Assembly (NCBI RefSeq): GCF_000269965.1
Contig: NC_017219.1
Span: forward strand, 2,666,001 to 2,730,000
Length of the DNA: 64,000 nt
Reading direction: 5' to 3'
Source of the DNA: Bifidobacterium longum subsp. infantis ATCC 15697 = JCM 1222 = DSM 20088
GTDB lineage: Bacteria > Actinomycetota > Actinomycetes > Actinomycetales > Bifidobacteriaceae
Positions 1-10,040 of this stretch are shown here, in pieces. Made by a program: the position numbers and the translations under genes. Each line of letters begins with the position of its first letter. Within the stretch, counting starts at the first letter, position 1. The notes below the pieces were generated by a model. The model worked only from the letters and a program-made list of their open reading frames with translations. It did no database searches and was not told the DNA's origin.

Positions 1-415
1 CATCCTGAAGGTTCTTACGTAACTGTTGCGTATATCCAACCGGTATGGTGGATTTGATGATAATCCAAGCATTCGGCGCATATCGTCTGACCGATGTAAT
101 CGCCGCTTCGACACTGGACGTATCGAAGTAATTTTTCTTTTCGTCATAGTTTGTCGGCGTGGCGATCACCGCGAAATCAGCATCTCTATATGCCTCCTGC
201 GGATCTAGCGTGGCATGAAAGTCAAGTATTCTTTCGCCAAGAGTGCTTTTTTCCAAGAAATCAGTAATTACAGAATCGACAATAGGACTTTTCCCATTGT
301 TTAACTGCTCGACTTTCTCGGGAATGATGTCGAGTGCATGAACTTCATTGTGCTGAGCGAGCAGCAAAGCGACAGACAATCCAACGTAGCCAGTCCCTGC
401 AACCGCAATCTTCAT
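1..415 (-). CDS. ugd: UDP-glucose/nucleotide-sugar 6-dehydrogenase, N-terminal part (cut by window start)
   Basis: The protein starts at 415 with MKIAVAGTGYVGLSVALLL, a Rossmann NAD-binding motif (GxGYVG) typical of UDP-glucose/GDP-mannose dehydrogenases, which oxidise UDP-sugars to UDP-uronates in the cytoplasm for polysaccharide synthesis. About 138 residues are visible. They include the conserved ADFAVIATPTNYD segment and KSTIPVGYT near the cut end. The first base lies inside the gene, so the substrate-binding and C-terminal domains are outside the window. Together with the dTDP-glucose dehydratase on the opposite strand and the membrane acyltransferase further on, it suggests the edge of an exopolysaccharide cluster. 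The family is clear; the exact substrate (UDP-glucose versus another UDP-hexose) is inference. Confidence 0.88.
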   Translation of the reverse strand, partial: MKIAVAGTGYVGLSVALLLAQHNEVHALDIIPEKVEQLNNGKSPIVDSVITDFLEKSTLGERILDFHATLDPQEAYRDADFAVIATPTNYDEKKNYFDTSSVEAAITSVRRYAPNAWIIIKSTIPVGYTQQLRKNLQD

Positions 416-1786
<1,371 letters not shown>

Positions 1787-1797
1787 AACGACGGCTG

Positions 1798-3030
1798 CTA
1801 CAGGCGGCCCTTCCGCGGCAGAGCGACGTTGCGCAGCAGACGCTGCACAGGCTTAAGCACCACGGTATCGGCAATCACCGCAAATAGCAGCGCCACCAAC
1901 AGCGTGGCGGCGAACATCAGCACGCTGATGCCCGCGTACGACCATCCATCCGTGGGCGCGGGAATCCGCGGGCCGATCAGCACCTTGGACAGGGGCGAAT
2001 GCACCAGATAGATCGTGTAGGAGTACCCCGCCAGCCAGGTGATCGCCCTGCGCAGCCGCGCAGACGCCGGATGCACGTCGTACCGGAAGAACAGGAACAC
2101 CGCGGCCACCACCACCGCGAAGGAAACCGTGAGCGTGCGGCCCACCTGGATCTGCTGGCCGGCGAACAGGTACGGCGTGGCGACGGTCCAGGCCAGGGCG
2201 AACGGCGCCAACGCGTACAAACCGCGCCGCGCCCGCGTGGACGGCGGATAGTATTCCAGCACGAAACCGAGCAGATAGTAGACCAGCAGTCCCCGCCAGG
2301 GGAACGACTGCAGGAACGTCAACGGGTATCCGGCAAGATTGCAGATCTGCTCGGCGGCGGCCACGGCGGCGGCCAGACCGATCAGCAGCCAGGCACCCGA
2401 TCGGCCTATCGTACGCATCATCGCGGCCAGGAACGGCGTCGCCAGCACAAACCCGGCAAGCATGAATACGAACCAATAGACGGAATCGTCATACCCGGAG
2501 AACAAATCGAACAACGTTCCAGACACAGCGCCGCCAACCGAACGATGATCAATCACCAGGTAGGCGACGAATCCCATGCCGCCCGCATACAGCAGATACG
2601 GCACAATCAGCGAGACGAACCGTTTGTAGTAGTAGCGCACGTACGGCGCGAGGCTACCGGGATCGGCTTGGCCGGCACCGCCGCCTGTCCGGGCATCAGA
2701 GCCAGAACCCGGCAGGTTGCCCAACGAGCGGGTGCTCCCCAGCCGGCCGGCGTCGCACGTCAGGTTGAACCGGCCGGACACCATGATGAACAGCGGATTG
2801 CAGACCATGAACAACGCGAACAGCACGGATCGCACCGTTTCCGCGCCGCCGGTGAGAGCCATCTTGACGGGCATGTAGTTGTTGATCACGTGGACGCCGA
2901 TGACCAGGCACATCGCCACCACGCGCAACAGATCGTAGTTCACGTCGCGCGGCCGGCCGGCGGCACCGACAGCACCGGTTGTACCGGTCGTACCGGCGGC
3001 GTCGGAAACGGAATCGGGCATGGTCATCAC
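1798..3030 (-). CDS. Acyltransferase family 3 membrane protein
   Basis: A roughly 410-residue polytopic membrane protein of the acyltransferase-3 family, which moves acetyl or other acyl groups onto cell-surface sugars or peptidoglycan. The segment VNYDLLRVVAMCLVIGVHV contains the family's first helix with its conserved Arg and His, and about ten hydrophobic helices follow. The first 27 residues are a low-complexity Thr/Gly/Ala stretch. A GTG at 3030 or the ATG at 3027 can serve as start; either overlaps the stop of the upstream DUF4012 gene by GTGA or sits directly on it, so the two are translationally coupled. A Gly/Ser-rich loop near residue 105 is unusual. The acyl acceptor is unknown; surface glycan modification is inferred from the neighbourhood. 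Confidence 0.82.
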   Translation of the reverse strand: MMTMPDSVSDAAGTTGTTGAVGAAGRPRDVNYDLLRVVAMCLVIGVHVINNYMPVKMALTGGAETVRSVLFALFMVCNPLFIMVSGRFNLTCDAGRLGSTRSLGNLPGSGSDARTGGGAGQADPGSLAPYVRYYYKRFVSLIVPYLLYAGGMGFVAYLVIDHRSVGGAVSGTLFDLFSGYDDSVYWFVFMLAGFVLATPFLAAMMRTIGRSGAWLLIGLAAAVAAAEQICNLAGYPLTFLQSFPWRGLLVYYLLGFVLEYYPPSTRARRGLYALAPFALAWTVATPYLFAGQQIQVGRTLTVSFAVVVAAVFLFFRYDVHPASARLRRAITWLAGYSYTIYLVHSPLSKVLIGPRIPAPTDGWSYAGISVLMFAATLLVALLFAVIADTVVLKPVQRLLRNVALPRKGRL

Positions 3031-5270
3031 ATGGATCCCGCCAAGGACTTCAGATCGACCGGGCAGCTGATCTGGCTCTTCAGATTGTCCAAGGTGTCCA
3101 GGCCGGCCGCGGGATCGGAGGACGCGCCCTTATGCGCGTCGTTCTTGCCGCCGTTCGCACCATCGGCGCCGTTCGCACCATTGGCGCCGTTCGTATCCGC
3201 CGAGCACTCATCAGTCACCTTGCCGTTGGAGCCCGTCTCGATGCCATCCGCATTCACCACCGGCGTGGTTACCGCGTTCAGTGGATGTGTGGCATCGCTG
3301 CTGACCCGAACGGTATAAGCAATCGTCAATTCTTTTCCGGGCTCGATCCACTGCTGGTTGAACATAATGTACTGACGGTCATACAGGCTCGCGGTGTTGG
3401 TATCCCATGAATCTATATCAGCCTGCACAGCGGTGATTTCGCCACCGTACGGGGCGGTAAGCACCACGCGGTACAACATGCCGCCGAGCACTGGATTCTC
3501 CGAGCCGCCATTAACGAAATCAGGCAACGATTCGGCCTTAGCCTTAGTCAGCGTGTTCTTCATGGTGAAGGTGACCGTGTATTCGTCACCGAGCTGATCT
3601 TCCGTAAACTGACCCAGCTGCGTGTTACGCACGGCTGTCGTGATGCGCTTATCCAGCACGCCAGAATACAGGGCGTTCTGGCTGGCCGAGACGTCACCGC
3701 AAGTCTTTGTGACCGTGGTGGAGGTCTTCAGATACCAATCCTGCTTGCCTTGCTGCAGCTCCGAAAGATAGATGCCGGTTTCAGGCACCTGACTGTCAGC
3801 AGACAGCTCACCACTGGCCTTATCGTCGATAAGTCCGGTGGCAATCAGCGCCTCCTGCTCATCCGGATCAGCCATCCATAGCTTGAAATGACCGCTAGCG
3901 CTGGTATCTCTGATTGCCTTCAACAGCGGGGATGCGGTAGAGGCATTCGCGTTGCCAAGCACGTGGTTCATGATCGCCTGCGCCGCTTCGGAAACGAAGT
4001 TGTTCTGCTGCTCGAAGTCCGGGTAATCCGTGTACAGGTCTGAAGCGAAGAACGGCACCGTGGTGGTGCCATCCAGCACTCGGCCGTCCGAAAGCTTGAC
4101 CTTGCCTGTGGCTCCCAGCAATGCCTGGAGGAATACGGGATCGAATGACAATACACCCGCTACGTTCTCGTCTTCGTGGCCTTTCTGATACAGCCACATG
4201 TATTTGTTCATCTGTGCCACACGCTGGAATTCGGGGTCGATGGTCGTGGTGGCCGGGTACTGGTCAAAAGTGTCGCCAAATACCTGGCGCTCCTTCAGCA
4301 CCGTAGCATCCATCGGCTTCTCAGGAATGTCCCAACCAGAAGTGGTGGCGAAATCACCGATGGTAATCGTGCCCTTATCTGCCGTGATTGCGGCGATGGT
4401 GCCCACCATGCCGCCCGCCGAACGCAGCTCGGCCGGGTTCTGCACCATCACCAAATACGTGCGCTTGCCGTCCTCGCCAAGCAGTTGCGGTAGCAAGTTA
4501 ATGAGGCCATCGTATTCGCTGAGCATCGAATCCACGGTCTTGAGCGCAGCCTTTTCGGATTCGAGCACGGTGGCCACCTTGGCGACGCTCGGAGTCGGCA
4601 CCTTGTTGAGCTTGGTGAGCTGCTGCGAGATATCCTTATGCGCCTGCTTGACGATATTCGGCATATCCATCAGGGCGCTGACGTCCACCGAGCCATTCTT
4701 CAGGGAGAAGCCCTGCAATCGTTTGGACAGGTTCAGCAGATCAGTGAACGGACCGTTGACCAGCGTATCCACGGAAGCCAGCATTTCGCGGGCAGCGGTG
4801 ATGTCGCTGCCAAATCGCGAATGGTCGCGGAAGAAGTCCCACTGCGGGCCGTTCAGCTCCTCGTTGAGATCATTGGTGGCATTGACCAACTCTTGGGAGA
4901 TGTCCGACAGACTCTTATCGCTGCCGCAGCCAAGTGCCGAATTGGCCAGACCTTCGGCGGATGTCAGCACACGCTGTGCATCCGTGGCCATTCTCGAGAC
5001 GGATGCCGCGTAGAGCGTGCCCACACAGGTGACGCTGGCCAGCAACGTCAGCAGCAGTACAACCACCACTCGCGCCCATATCGGTGTACGGCTGACCAGC
5101 GAACGGCCGTTGCCACCCACGTGCTGGGGAGTCTTCAGGTTTACGGGACCCGTCTGCTGATTTGCAGCGCTATTCGTAGATGCGGAGCGATTGGATTTCC
5201 CGTTACCGGCATGGCGGCTTCTCCTACGCCCCACAGCCTTATGGCTCGAATGCCCTGAAGTGAATCGCAT
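3027..5270 (-). CDS. DUF4012 domain-containing secreted/membrane-anchored protein
   Basis: A 747-residue protein found in actinobacterial polysaccharide loci; its biochemical role is not known. The N terminus is basic and Ser/Asn-rich. A single transmembrane segment follows at about residues 66-88 (ARVVVVLLLTLLASVTC), so the bulk is predicted to be outside. The DUF4012 core includes KRTYLVMVQNPAELRSAGG and GTIAAITADKG, recognisable family segments. Near the C terminus there is a repetitive Asn-Gly-Ala tract (about residues 690-710) that looks like a flexible linker. The start at 5270 follows a weak AGGAT. It is the upstream member of a two-gene unit with the acyltransferase, coupled by a 4-base overlap. 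A role in wall or polysaccharide attachment is only inference from context. Confidence 0.82.
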   Translation of the reverse strand: MRFTSGHSSHKAVGRRRSRHAGNGKSNRSASTNSAANQQTGPVNLKTPQHVGGNGRSLVSRTPIWARVVVVLLLTLLASVTCVGTLYAASVSRMATDAQRVLTSAEGLANSALGCGSDKSLSDISQELVNATNDLNEELNGPQWDFFRDHSRFGSDITAAREMLASVDTLVNGPFTDLLNLSKRLQGFSLKNGSVDVSALMDMPNIVKQAHKDISQQLTKLNKVPTPSVAKVATVLESEKAALKTVDSMLSEYDGLINLLPQLLGEDGKRTYLVMVQNPAELRSAGGMVGTIAAITADKGTITIGDFATTSGWDIPEKPMDATVLKERQVFGDTFDQYPATTTIDPEFQRVAQMNKYMWLYQKGHEDENVAGVLSFDPVFLQALLGATGKVKLSDGRVLDGTTTVPFFASDLYTDYPDFEQQNNFVSEAAQAIMNHVLGNANASTASPLLKAIRDTSASGHFKLWMADPDEQEALIATGLIDDKASGELSADSQVPETGIYLSELQQGKQDWYLKTSTTVTKTCGDVSASQNALYSGVLDKRITTAVRNTQLGQFTEDQLGDEYTVTFTMKNTLTKAKAESLPDFVNGGSENPVLGGMLYRVVLTAPYGGEITAVQADIDSWDTNTASLYDRQYIMFNQQWIEPGKELTIAYTVRVSSDATHPLNAVTTPVVNADGIETGSNGKVTDECSADTNGANGANGADGANGGKNDAHKGASSDPAAGLDTLDNLKSQISCPVDLKSLAGSM

Positions 5271-5611
5271 ACTTATCCTACCCGAAAATCTGCTCGGCTC
5301 ATACTCTTATCCAACGGCGCAAGGCCACGCTTCCGGATGCCGGACTCCGGGCGAATCCGGAATCGCAGACATGCCGGAGCACACGTGACGCCACGCATAT
5401 CTCATGCCAGTGTACCGATGCCACCGAAATAGACCGAGGGTTTATCCCATACCGAGTGCAAATCCCCTCATGACCACCACATCGCTGTCAGAATGTTCTC
5501 AGACTTCATTGAGGGGTATAACAGTATTGCGCAAGAAAACGGTCACTAAACGCAACAATAGTTAAAGCCGTATTGATCTGTTCGGCTTAGGAGAACGGGA
5601 GAGGTAATTAC
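5271..5611. promoter_or_regulatory. Divergent intergenic region, DUF4012 gene / ABC permease
   Basis: The two flanking genes diverge, so both promoters must lie in these 341 bases. A small imperfect palindrome rich in TCCGG lies around 5330-5360. AT-rich sequence with GGGTATAACAG at about 5514-5524 is a plausible -10 region for the rightward gene, which has a ribosome site GAGAGG about 9 bases before its ATG. No gene is seen. Confidence 0.35.
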
Positions 5612-7102
5612 ATGTTCGTCCTCAGCAACGCCTGGCGGGCCCTGACACATTCTAAAGGACGTACGGCCCTGACCGCGTTCATCACCTTGGCGGTCACCTT
5701 CGGCACAGTCGCCGGACTGGCCATCATTCAAGAAGATACCAACGCACACACCACCGCGTACGATCAGCAGAAGGCCACGTTGGCCATTCGCCCGACTGCG
5801 GCTACGTGGAAGAAGGTCTCCGCTACCGATCAGTCCTCCACCAGGCATTACATGACGTGGTCCACCTACAACGAGTACGCCGCGCTCATCCAGTCGGCCG
5901 TCAGCTCGCTGAACTTCACGTTCACCGAGACCGCGCCGGCGCGCGTGAACGGCGACCTGAAGGCCCTCGACGGCGGTTCGCTGGGCACGGCCGGAGACGA
6001 TGCGACCGGCGGACGGCTCATCTGGCGGGCGTTCTGGACCAAGGACGCCGCCACGGCCAGCGACCTCGGCGCCTACGCCATCGTGGACGGCAAGAACCTG
6101 ACCTACGACACCCAGTCCTCCAACCCGGACGCCACCAGCGCACTGGTGTCGAAGGCGTTCGCCTCCGCCAACGGCCTGAAGGTGGGCGACACGTTCAAGG
6201 TGGCGACCGCCTCGGATCCCTCGACCACGGCCGAACTCAAGGTGCGCGGCATCTACCGGTACACGTCCGGATCCACCGTCGACAATCCGGTGACGGCCGC
6301 CCGCAACCGCGAGAACGCGATCTTCACCGCCTATCCGGCCTTCTCCAAGGCCGGACTCGACCCGCAAAGCGTCGACCAGAACACCCCCGGCTGGAAAGTG
6401 CCCGACCTGGACGTGACGTTTGACGTCAACAGCCCCGCCACATACCGGGCCTTGGTCGCCAACCTCAAGAAGGCCAAGCTGCCCGCCAAGGGTTACGCCG
6501 TGTCCTCCCCCTCGCTGGAGGCCTACACCGCCTCGCTGAAGCCGTTGGACAAGCTGGCCTCGCGGGCGAAGACCTATACGGCCATACTGGCCGGCGTGGG
6601 CGTCGTGCTTCTGCTCGTCATCGTGCTGTCAGGCGTGTGGGCGCCCAAGCGTGACGACGAGATCGGCATGGCACTGGTGTCCGGCGTCACTCGCGGGCGT
6701 TTGGGATGGCAGTTCATGCTGGAAGTGTTCATCGTCACCCTGCCCTTCTACGTAATTGGCCTGGTCGGAGGCGCGTTCGCCGCCAAGCCGATCGGACCTG
6801 CTCTGGCATCCGGCCATGCCATCCCGGTGACATCGGACCTGATTTGGACCATGGTCTGGTATGGACTGGGTTCAATCCTGATCCTGGCGATTCTTGCCGC
6901 CCTGCGCCTTGCGTTCTTCAGCGCGAACAAGCTGTTCGCCGCCGATGGCGACTGGGGCACCGTGAGCGAGACTGAGACGATCGAAACGGCCGAAACCACT
7001 GGCGCTGCTGAGACCGATGAAGCTGCTGAGGCCACCGCTCATGATGCTGGCGAGGCCAATAAGACGACCACCACAACCGACGATGCGGAGGCACAGGCAT
7101 GA
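5612..7102 (+). CDS. FtsX/MacB-type ABC transporter permease
   Basis: A 496-residue permease. A first membrane helix lies at about residues 20-40 (LTAFITLAVTFGTVAGLA). A long extracytoplasmic domain of about 280 residues follows, then three helices near residues 325-435 (VGVVLLLVIVLSG, VFIVTLPFYVIGLVGG, WYGLGSILILAILAALRL). This is the FtsX fold used by MacB/LolC-type ABC systems that work on extracytoplasmic substrates by mechanotransmission. The C-terminal 50 residues are an acidic Glu/Thr/Ala tail, matched by a similar acidic N-terminal extension on the partner ATPase. The stop overlaps the start of the ATPase gene by ATGA, so they form an operon. Substrate unknown. The ribosome site GAGAGG supports the start. 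Confidence 0.8.
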   Translation: MFVLSNAWRALTHSKGRTALTAFITLAVTFGTVAGLAIIQEDTNAHTTAYDQQKATLAIRPTAATWKKVSATDQSSTRHYMTWSTYNEYAALIQSAVSSLNFTFTETAPARVNGDLKALDGGSLGTAGDDATGGRLIWRAFWTKDAATASDLGAYAIVDGKNLTYDTQSSNPDATSALVSKAFASANGLKVGDTFKVATASDPSTTAELKVRGIYRYTSGSTVDNPVTAARNRENAIFTAYPAFSKAGLDPQSVDQNTPGWKVPDLDVTFDVNSPATYRALVANLKKAKLPAKGYAVSSPSLEAYTASLKPLDKLASRAKTYTAILAGVGVVLLLVIVLSGVWAPKRDDEIGMALVSGVTRGRLGWQFMLEVFIVTLPFYVIGLVGGAFAAKPIGPALASGHAIPVTSDLIWTMVWYGLGSILILAILAALRLAFFSANKLFAADGDWGTVSETETIETAETTGAAETDEAAEATAHDAGEANKTTTTTDDAEAQA

Positions 7103-8220
7103 GCGACAAGAACAACGATCAGGAACTCGAGAAGACCACTGACGCAACGGCTGACGAAGCGACTTCTGAGACTGAGACGAACGACGCCATTGAATCCGTT
7201 CCAGCTGACTCCGTGCAGTTCAGCGTGACCTTCGATGACGTTGATGACGAAGGCACTGTTGACGATGGTATTTACAGCGCACTGGCATCTGCCGAAACCG
7301 GAGCAACCGACGAGACCAGCGAGGCCGAAGCAGACGCCATCGCTTCGGCCAACGCATCCGCCGAAGTGACCGAGCGCAATGCCGCCCGCGTCAACGAAAC
7401 ACTCCGACTGGCCAAAACCGATCACAAAGACGCATTGGCCGAGCATGCGGAGCCTCAGGGCAAAGCGACCGATCCCACCATGACGCTGGCCTCGCGTATC
7501 GATCGCGTGTTGGTGGGCGGCGGTTCCGACGACATTCTGCTCAAGACCTACCCGACCTTTGCCCTGAACAAGGTGACGGTCGCCGGCCCCAAGGGCAAGG
7601 TCAACATCCTCGATGACGCGAATTTCTCCTGCTATTCCGGGCACGCATACGCGCTGCTGATCAGCGACGACCCCGATTCGGGCATCACCGCCGACGCCAA
7701 GCGTCGCGCGCTGATGGGCGTGATGAGCGGTTTGACCACGCCGGCGTCTGGCACGGTGATGAACAAGAGCGCCAACATTGTTGAGCTCGAGCCCGTGGAA
7801 CTACGCGGCCACCGTCTGGGCATCGTACCGCAGCTGCACGCCGTGCAACCGAATCTCGACGCCGAACAAAACGTGCGGTACGCCATGAATGCGTCCAACC
7901 GCAACTTCCTGAAGCCCAAGCCGGTGATCGCCCGCGAACTGCTGGCCAAGGTCGGCTTCTCCGAGGCCACCAGCGGCGTGGCCGTCGGCACGTTGCCTTT
8001 GGTGCAGCAGCGTTTGGTGGCCATCGCCCGTGCAATCAGCACCGAGGCCGAAGTGCTAATCCTCGACGAGCCGACACGAGGGCTGAACGCGGATGACGAG
8101 GTGACCGTGTTCGCCGCGCTGGCCAAGCTGGCGCACACCGGTGACCCGAAGCATTGCGTTATCGTGCTCACTGCGTCACGCGAGATCGCCGAAGCAGCCG
8201 ACACACTCTTCAAGATCTGA
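7099..8220 (+). CDS. ABC ATPase-like protein with degenerate P-loop (probable pseudo-ATPase)
   Basis: A 373-residue partner of the preceding permease. The first ~130 residues are an acidic Glu/Asp/Thr extension with no clear fold. The rest aligns with ABC nucleotide-binding domains: FSCYSGHAYALL leads into the place of the Walker A loop, MSGLTTPASGTVM follows it, IVPQ is the Q-loop and VLILDEPTRGLN is a good Walker B and D-loop. However the Walker A glycines and lysine are replaced by SDDPDSGITADAKRRA, the LSGGQ signature reads LPLVQ, and the switch His is missing (VLTASRE). ATP hydrolysis therefore looks unlikely. The frame is intact and ends before a good terminator, so it does not look like a decaying gene. 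It may regulate or scaffold the permease; that is inference. Confidence 0.75.
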   Translation: MSDKNNDQELEKTTDATADEATSETETNDAIESVPADSVQFSVTFDDVDDEGTVDDGIYSALASAETGATDETSEAEADAIASANASAEVTERNAARVNETLRLAKTDHKDALAEHAEPQGKATDPTMTLASRIDRVLVGGGSDDILLKTYPTFALNKVTVAGPKGKVNILDDANFSCYSGHAYALLISDDPDSGITADAKRRALMGVMSGLTTPASGTVMNKSANIVELEPVELRGHRLGIVPQLHAVQPNLDAEQNVRYAMNASNRNFLKPKPVIARELLAKVGFSEATSGVAVGTLPLVQQRLVAIARAISTEAEVLILDEPTRGLNADDEVTVFAALAKLAHTGDPKHCVIVLTASREIAEAADTLFKI

Positions 8221-8234
8221 TGTTCAGACCATAG

Positions 8235-8273
8235 AACCCCTGTGATTCGTATTGCCGAATCACAGGGGTTTTT
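8235..8273 (+). terminator. Rho-independent terminator of the permease/ATPase operon
   Basis: A perfect 15-bp stem (8235-8249 with 8256-8270, arm AACCCCTGTGATTCG) closes a 6-base loop and is followed by a T run at 8269-8273. It starts 15 bases after the stop codon. Confidence 0.92.
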
Positions 8274-8342
8274 CAATGCCACGGCTCATTGCCGCGCTAA
8301 TCTGAGGATAAATCTGACCGTACGAGGCGAAACCTGATAATC

Positions 8343-9047
8343 ATGACCGGATATATTCCCACACTGGAGCAGATCGACGAATTGCACCGCAAAATCGCGC
8401 CGTCCAAGGCGGCGTACGAGCTGGTGCACACGCATTGCGTGATTGTGGCGACCATCGGCTGCCAGATCGTGCGCCGGCAGAACGCGCTGTTCACGCGCCG
8501 CTGCACATTACCGAAGGACGCGGAGGTACCGCCCACCGCAGGCGTCACCGGCGGTCATGTGCCGCCGCGTCTGCTCGATGAGCATTTGGTACTCATCGGC
8601 GGACTGCTGCATGACATCGGCACCTACCGCGTGTTCAAGCATGACGGCTCTGACGGCGAACCGCTCAAATTCAGCAAGAAACGCTACATTCTGCACGGTC
8701 TTAAGGGCTACGAGTATCTGCTCGACGAGGGCGTGGACGAGTCCATCGCCCAGTTCTGCCGCAACCATACCGGCGTGGGACTTACGCGCGAGGATGTGGT
8801 GTGCCAGGAGCTGCCGTTGCCACCAGCCGACTATGTGCCGATGAATCTCGAGCAGGAAGTGGTGATGTACGCCGACAAGTTCCATAGCAAGTCAGTGCCG
8901 CCGAAGTTCCTGCAGGTCGAGGCGTATACGGCCCGAGCCGAGCGATTTGGCGGAGAGAACAAACAGCGATGGCTGGATCTGGTGGCCAAGTATGGCATGC
9001 CGGATATTCCGGCGTTGGCGGAGAAGTATGGGATGCGGATGATTTGA
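8343..9047 (+). CDS. HD domain-containing phosphohydrolase
   Basis: A 234-residue protein with the metal-binding signature of HD-superfamily hydrolases. His residues are in LVHTHC (about 29-31), the HD pair is in GLLHDIGTYR (H90, D91), further His are in ILHGLKGYEYL and FCRNHTGVGL, and a distal Asp lies in MYADKFHS. Members act on nucleotides or phosphoester bonds; the closest resemblance is to small stand-alone HDIG proteins. The substrate cannot be told from sequence. It is a single gene: a terminator lies upstream and the next gene runs the other way. The ATG at 8343 is preceded by GAGG at 8324, a rather long spacing. Confidence 0.82.
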   Translation: MTGYIPTLEQIDELHRKIAPSKAAYELVHTHCVIVATIGCQIVRRQNALFTRRCTLPKDAEVPPTAGVTGGHVPPRLLDEHLVLIGGLLHDIGTYRVFKHDGSDGEPLKFSKKRYILHGLKGYEYLLDEGVDESIAQFCRNHTGVGLTREDVVCQELPLPPADYVPMNLEQEVVMYADKFHSKSVPPKFLQVEAYTARAERFGGENKQRWLDLVAKYGMPDIPALAEKYGMRMI

Positions 9048-9086
9048 GGCTCAAGGCCCTCGTCAGAGACGGCTTATGAAGCTATT

Positions 9087-9947
9087 TCAGATGGAACGGA
9101 GACGGTAGGTGCCGTTGCGGTTGGAGGCGATGATCATCTGGTCGTTCTCCAGCACGTTCCAGCCTTCCTGCTCATAGCCGGAAGAGGAGACCACCACACC
9201 GGCGGAGTCGCCGTTGTCGTCGCGCAGCTCACGGTAGCGCATCACACGGTAGTCGGCGGCCTGCGCGCCACGGCCATACTCGTCGTAGATTTCCACGATG
9301 CGCGGGCTGGTCTTCTCACGACCGGCGGCGCACAGGGCGATGAGCTGGTCCTCGGACTGAATCATGCAGTTGTAGCTGGACTTCGGGTAGGCTTGGCGCA
9401 GTTCGCGCACGGCCTGGGCCACGGCCTCGTCGAGCGGGAAGCCGAAACCGATGTATTCCAGAATCACTGCGAAGAAGATAGCGGAGTCGGAACGGCCGCC
9501 GGTGGAGAGGAACACACTGTGGTTCACCGGGTATGAACGGTTGGTGACGATGTTGCGGCCATTGGCGTCCGAGATATCGCCGTTGTGGATGAAGCTCAGG
9601 CCGTTCGCATAGAACGGGTGCTGGTTCTCCATGATGAGCGGCAGATTGGAACTTGCCAAGCGCAGGTGCCAGATGGCACCGCGAGACGGTTCGTCGGCCA
9701 GCGCCTCAAACGTGCTGTCATGACGGGCCGCGATGGTCGACTTGTAGATGCGCGTACCGGTTTCCGGGGTGGGCGCGCCGCCGTCGCGCACATGCGGCGC
9801 TTCGGCGGGATCGGAAAGCTGGGCTACACCCCAGCCATCATTGTGGATTTCAGACAGTTCGCGGAAATCGCCGACATTGTCCCGACCCAACACCGCGTTG
9901 AGGCTCAGGTTGAAGCCTGCCGTCGCGTATCCCAGTAATCTGCACAT
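9087..9947 (-). CDS. Class II glutamine amidotransferase (YafJ-like)
   Basis: The protein begins MCRLLGYA, so Cys2 becomes the N-terminal nucleophile after Met removal, as in Ntn-type glutamine amidotransferases. IHNDGWGVA, the ATIAARHDSTF region, HLRLASSNLP, the glutamine-binding HPFYANGLSFIHNGDI and GGRSDSAIFF are all recognisable. At 286 residues it is a stand-alone glutaminase domain without a fused synthase, as in the YafJ/EgtC-like group. It hydrolyses glutamine to supply ammonia; the partner and product are unknown. The downstream gene kup is on the same strand but lies more than 90 bases upstream of its start with no sign of coupling. Confidence 0.85.
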   Translation of the reverse strand: MCRLLGYATAGFNLSLNAVLGRDNVGDFRELSEIHNDGWGVAQLSDPAEAPHVRDGGAPTPETGTRIYKSTIAARHDSTFEALADEPSRGAIWHLRLASSNLPLIMENQHPFYANGLSFIHNGDISDANGRNIVTNRSYPVNHSVFLSTGGRSDSAIFFAVILEYIGFGFPLDEAVAQAVRELRQAYPKSSYNCMIQSEDQLIALCAAGREKTSPRIVEIYDEYGRGAQAADYRVMRYRELRDDNGDSAGVVVSSSGYEQEGWNVLENDQMIIASNRNGTYRLRSI

Positions 9948-10040
9948 GGTATTTCAACTTACCGAAACCGTGTGGCGACGTGCGGCGACTGTTATAGGCA
10001 TTCTTTATAGAGCGCATCAGCGCCGCTGCAAACTGGTATG

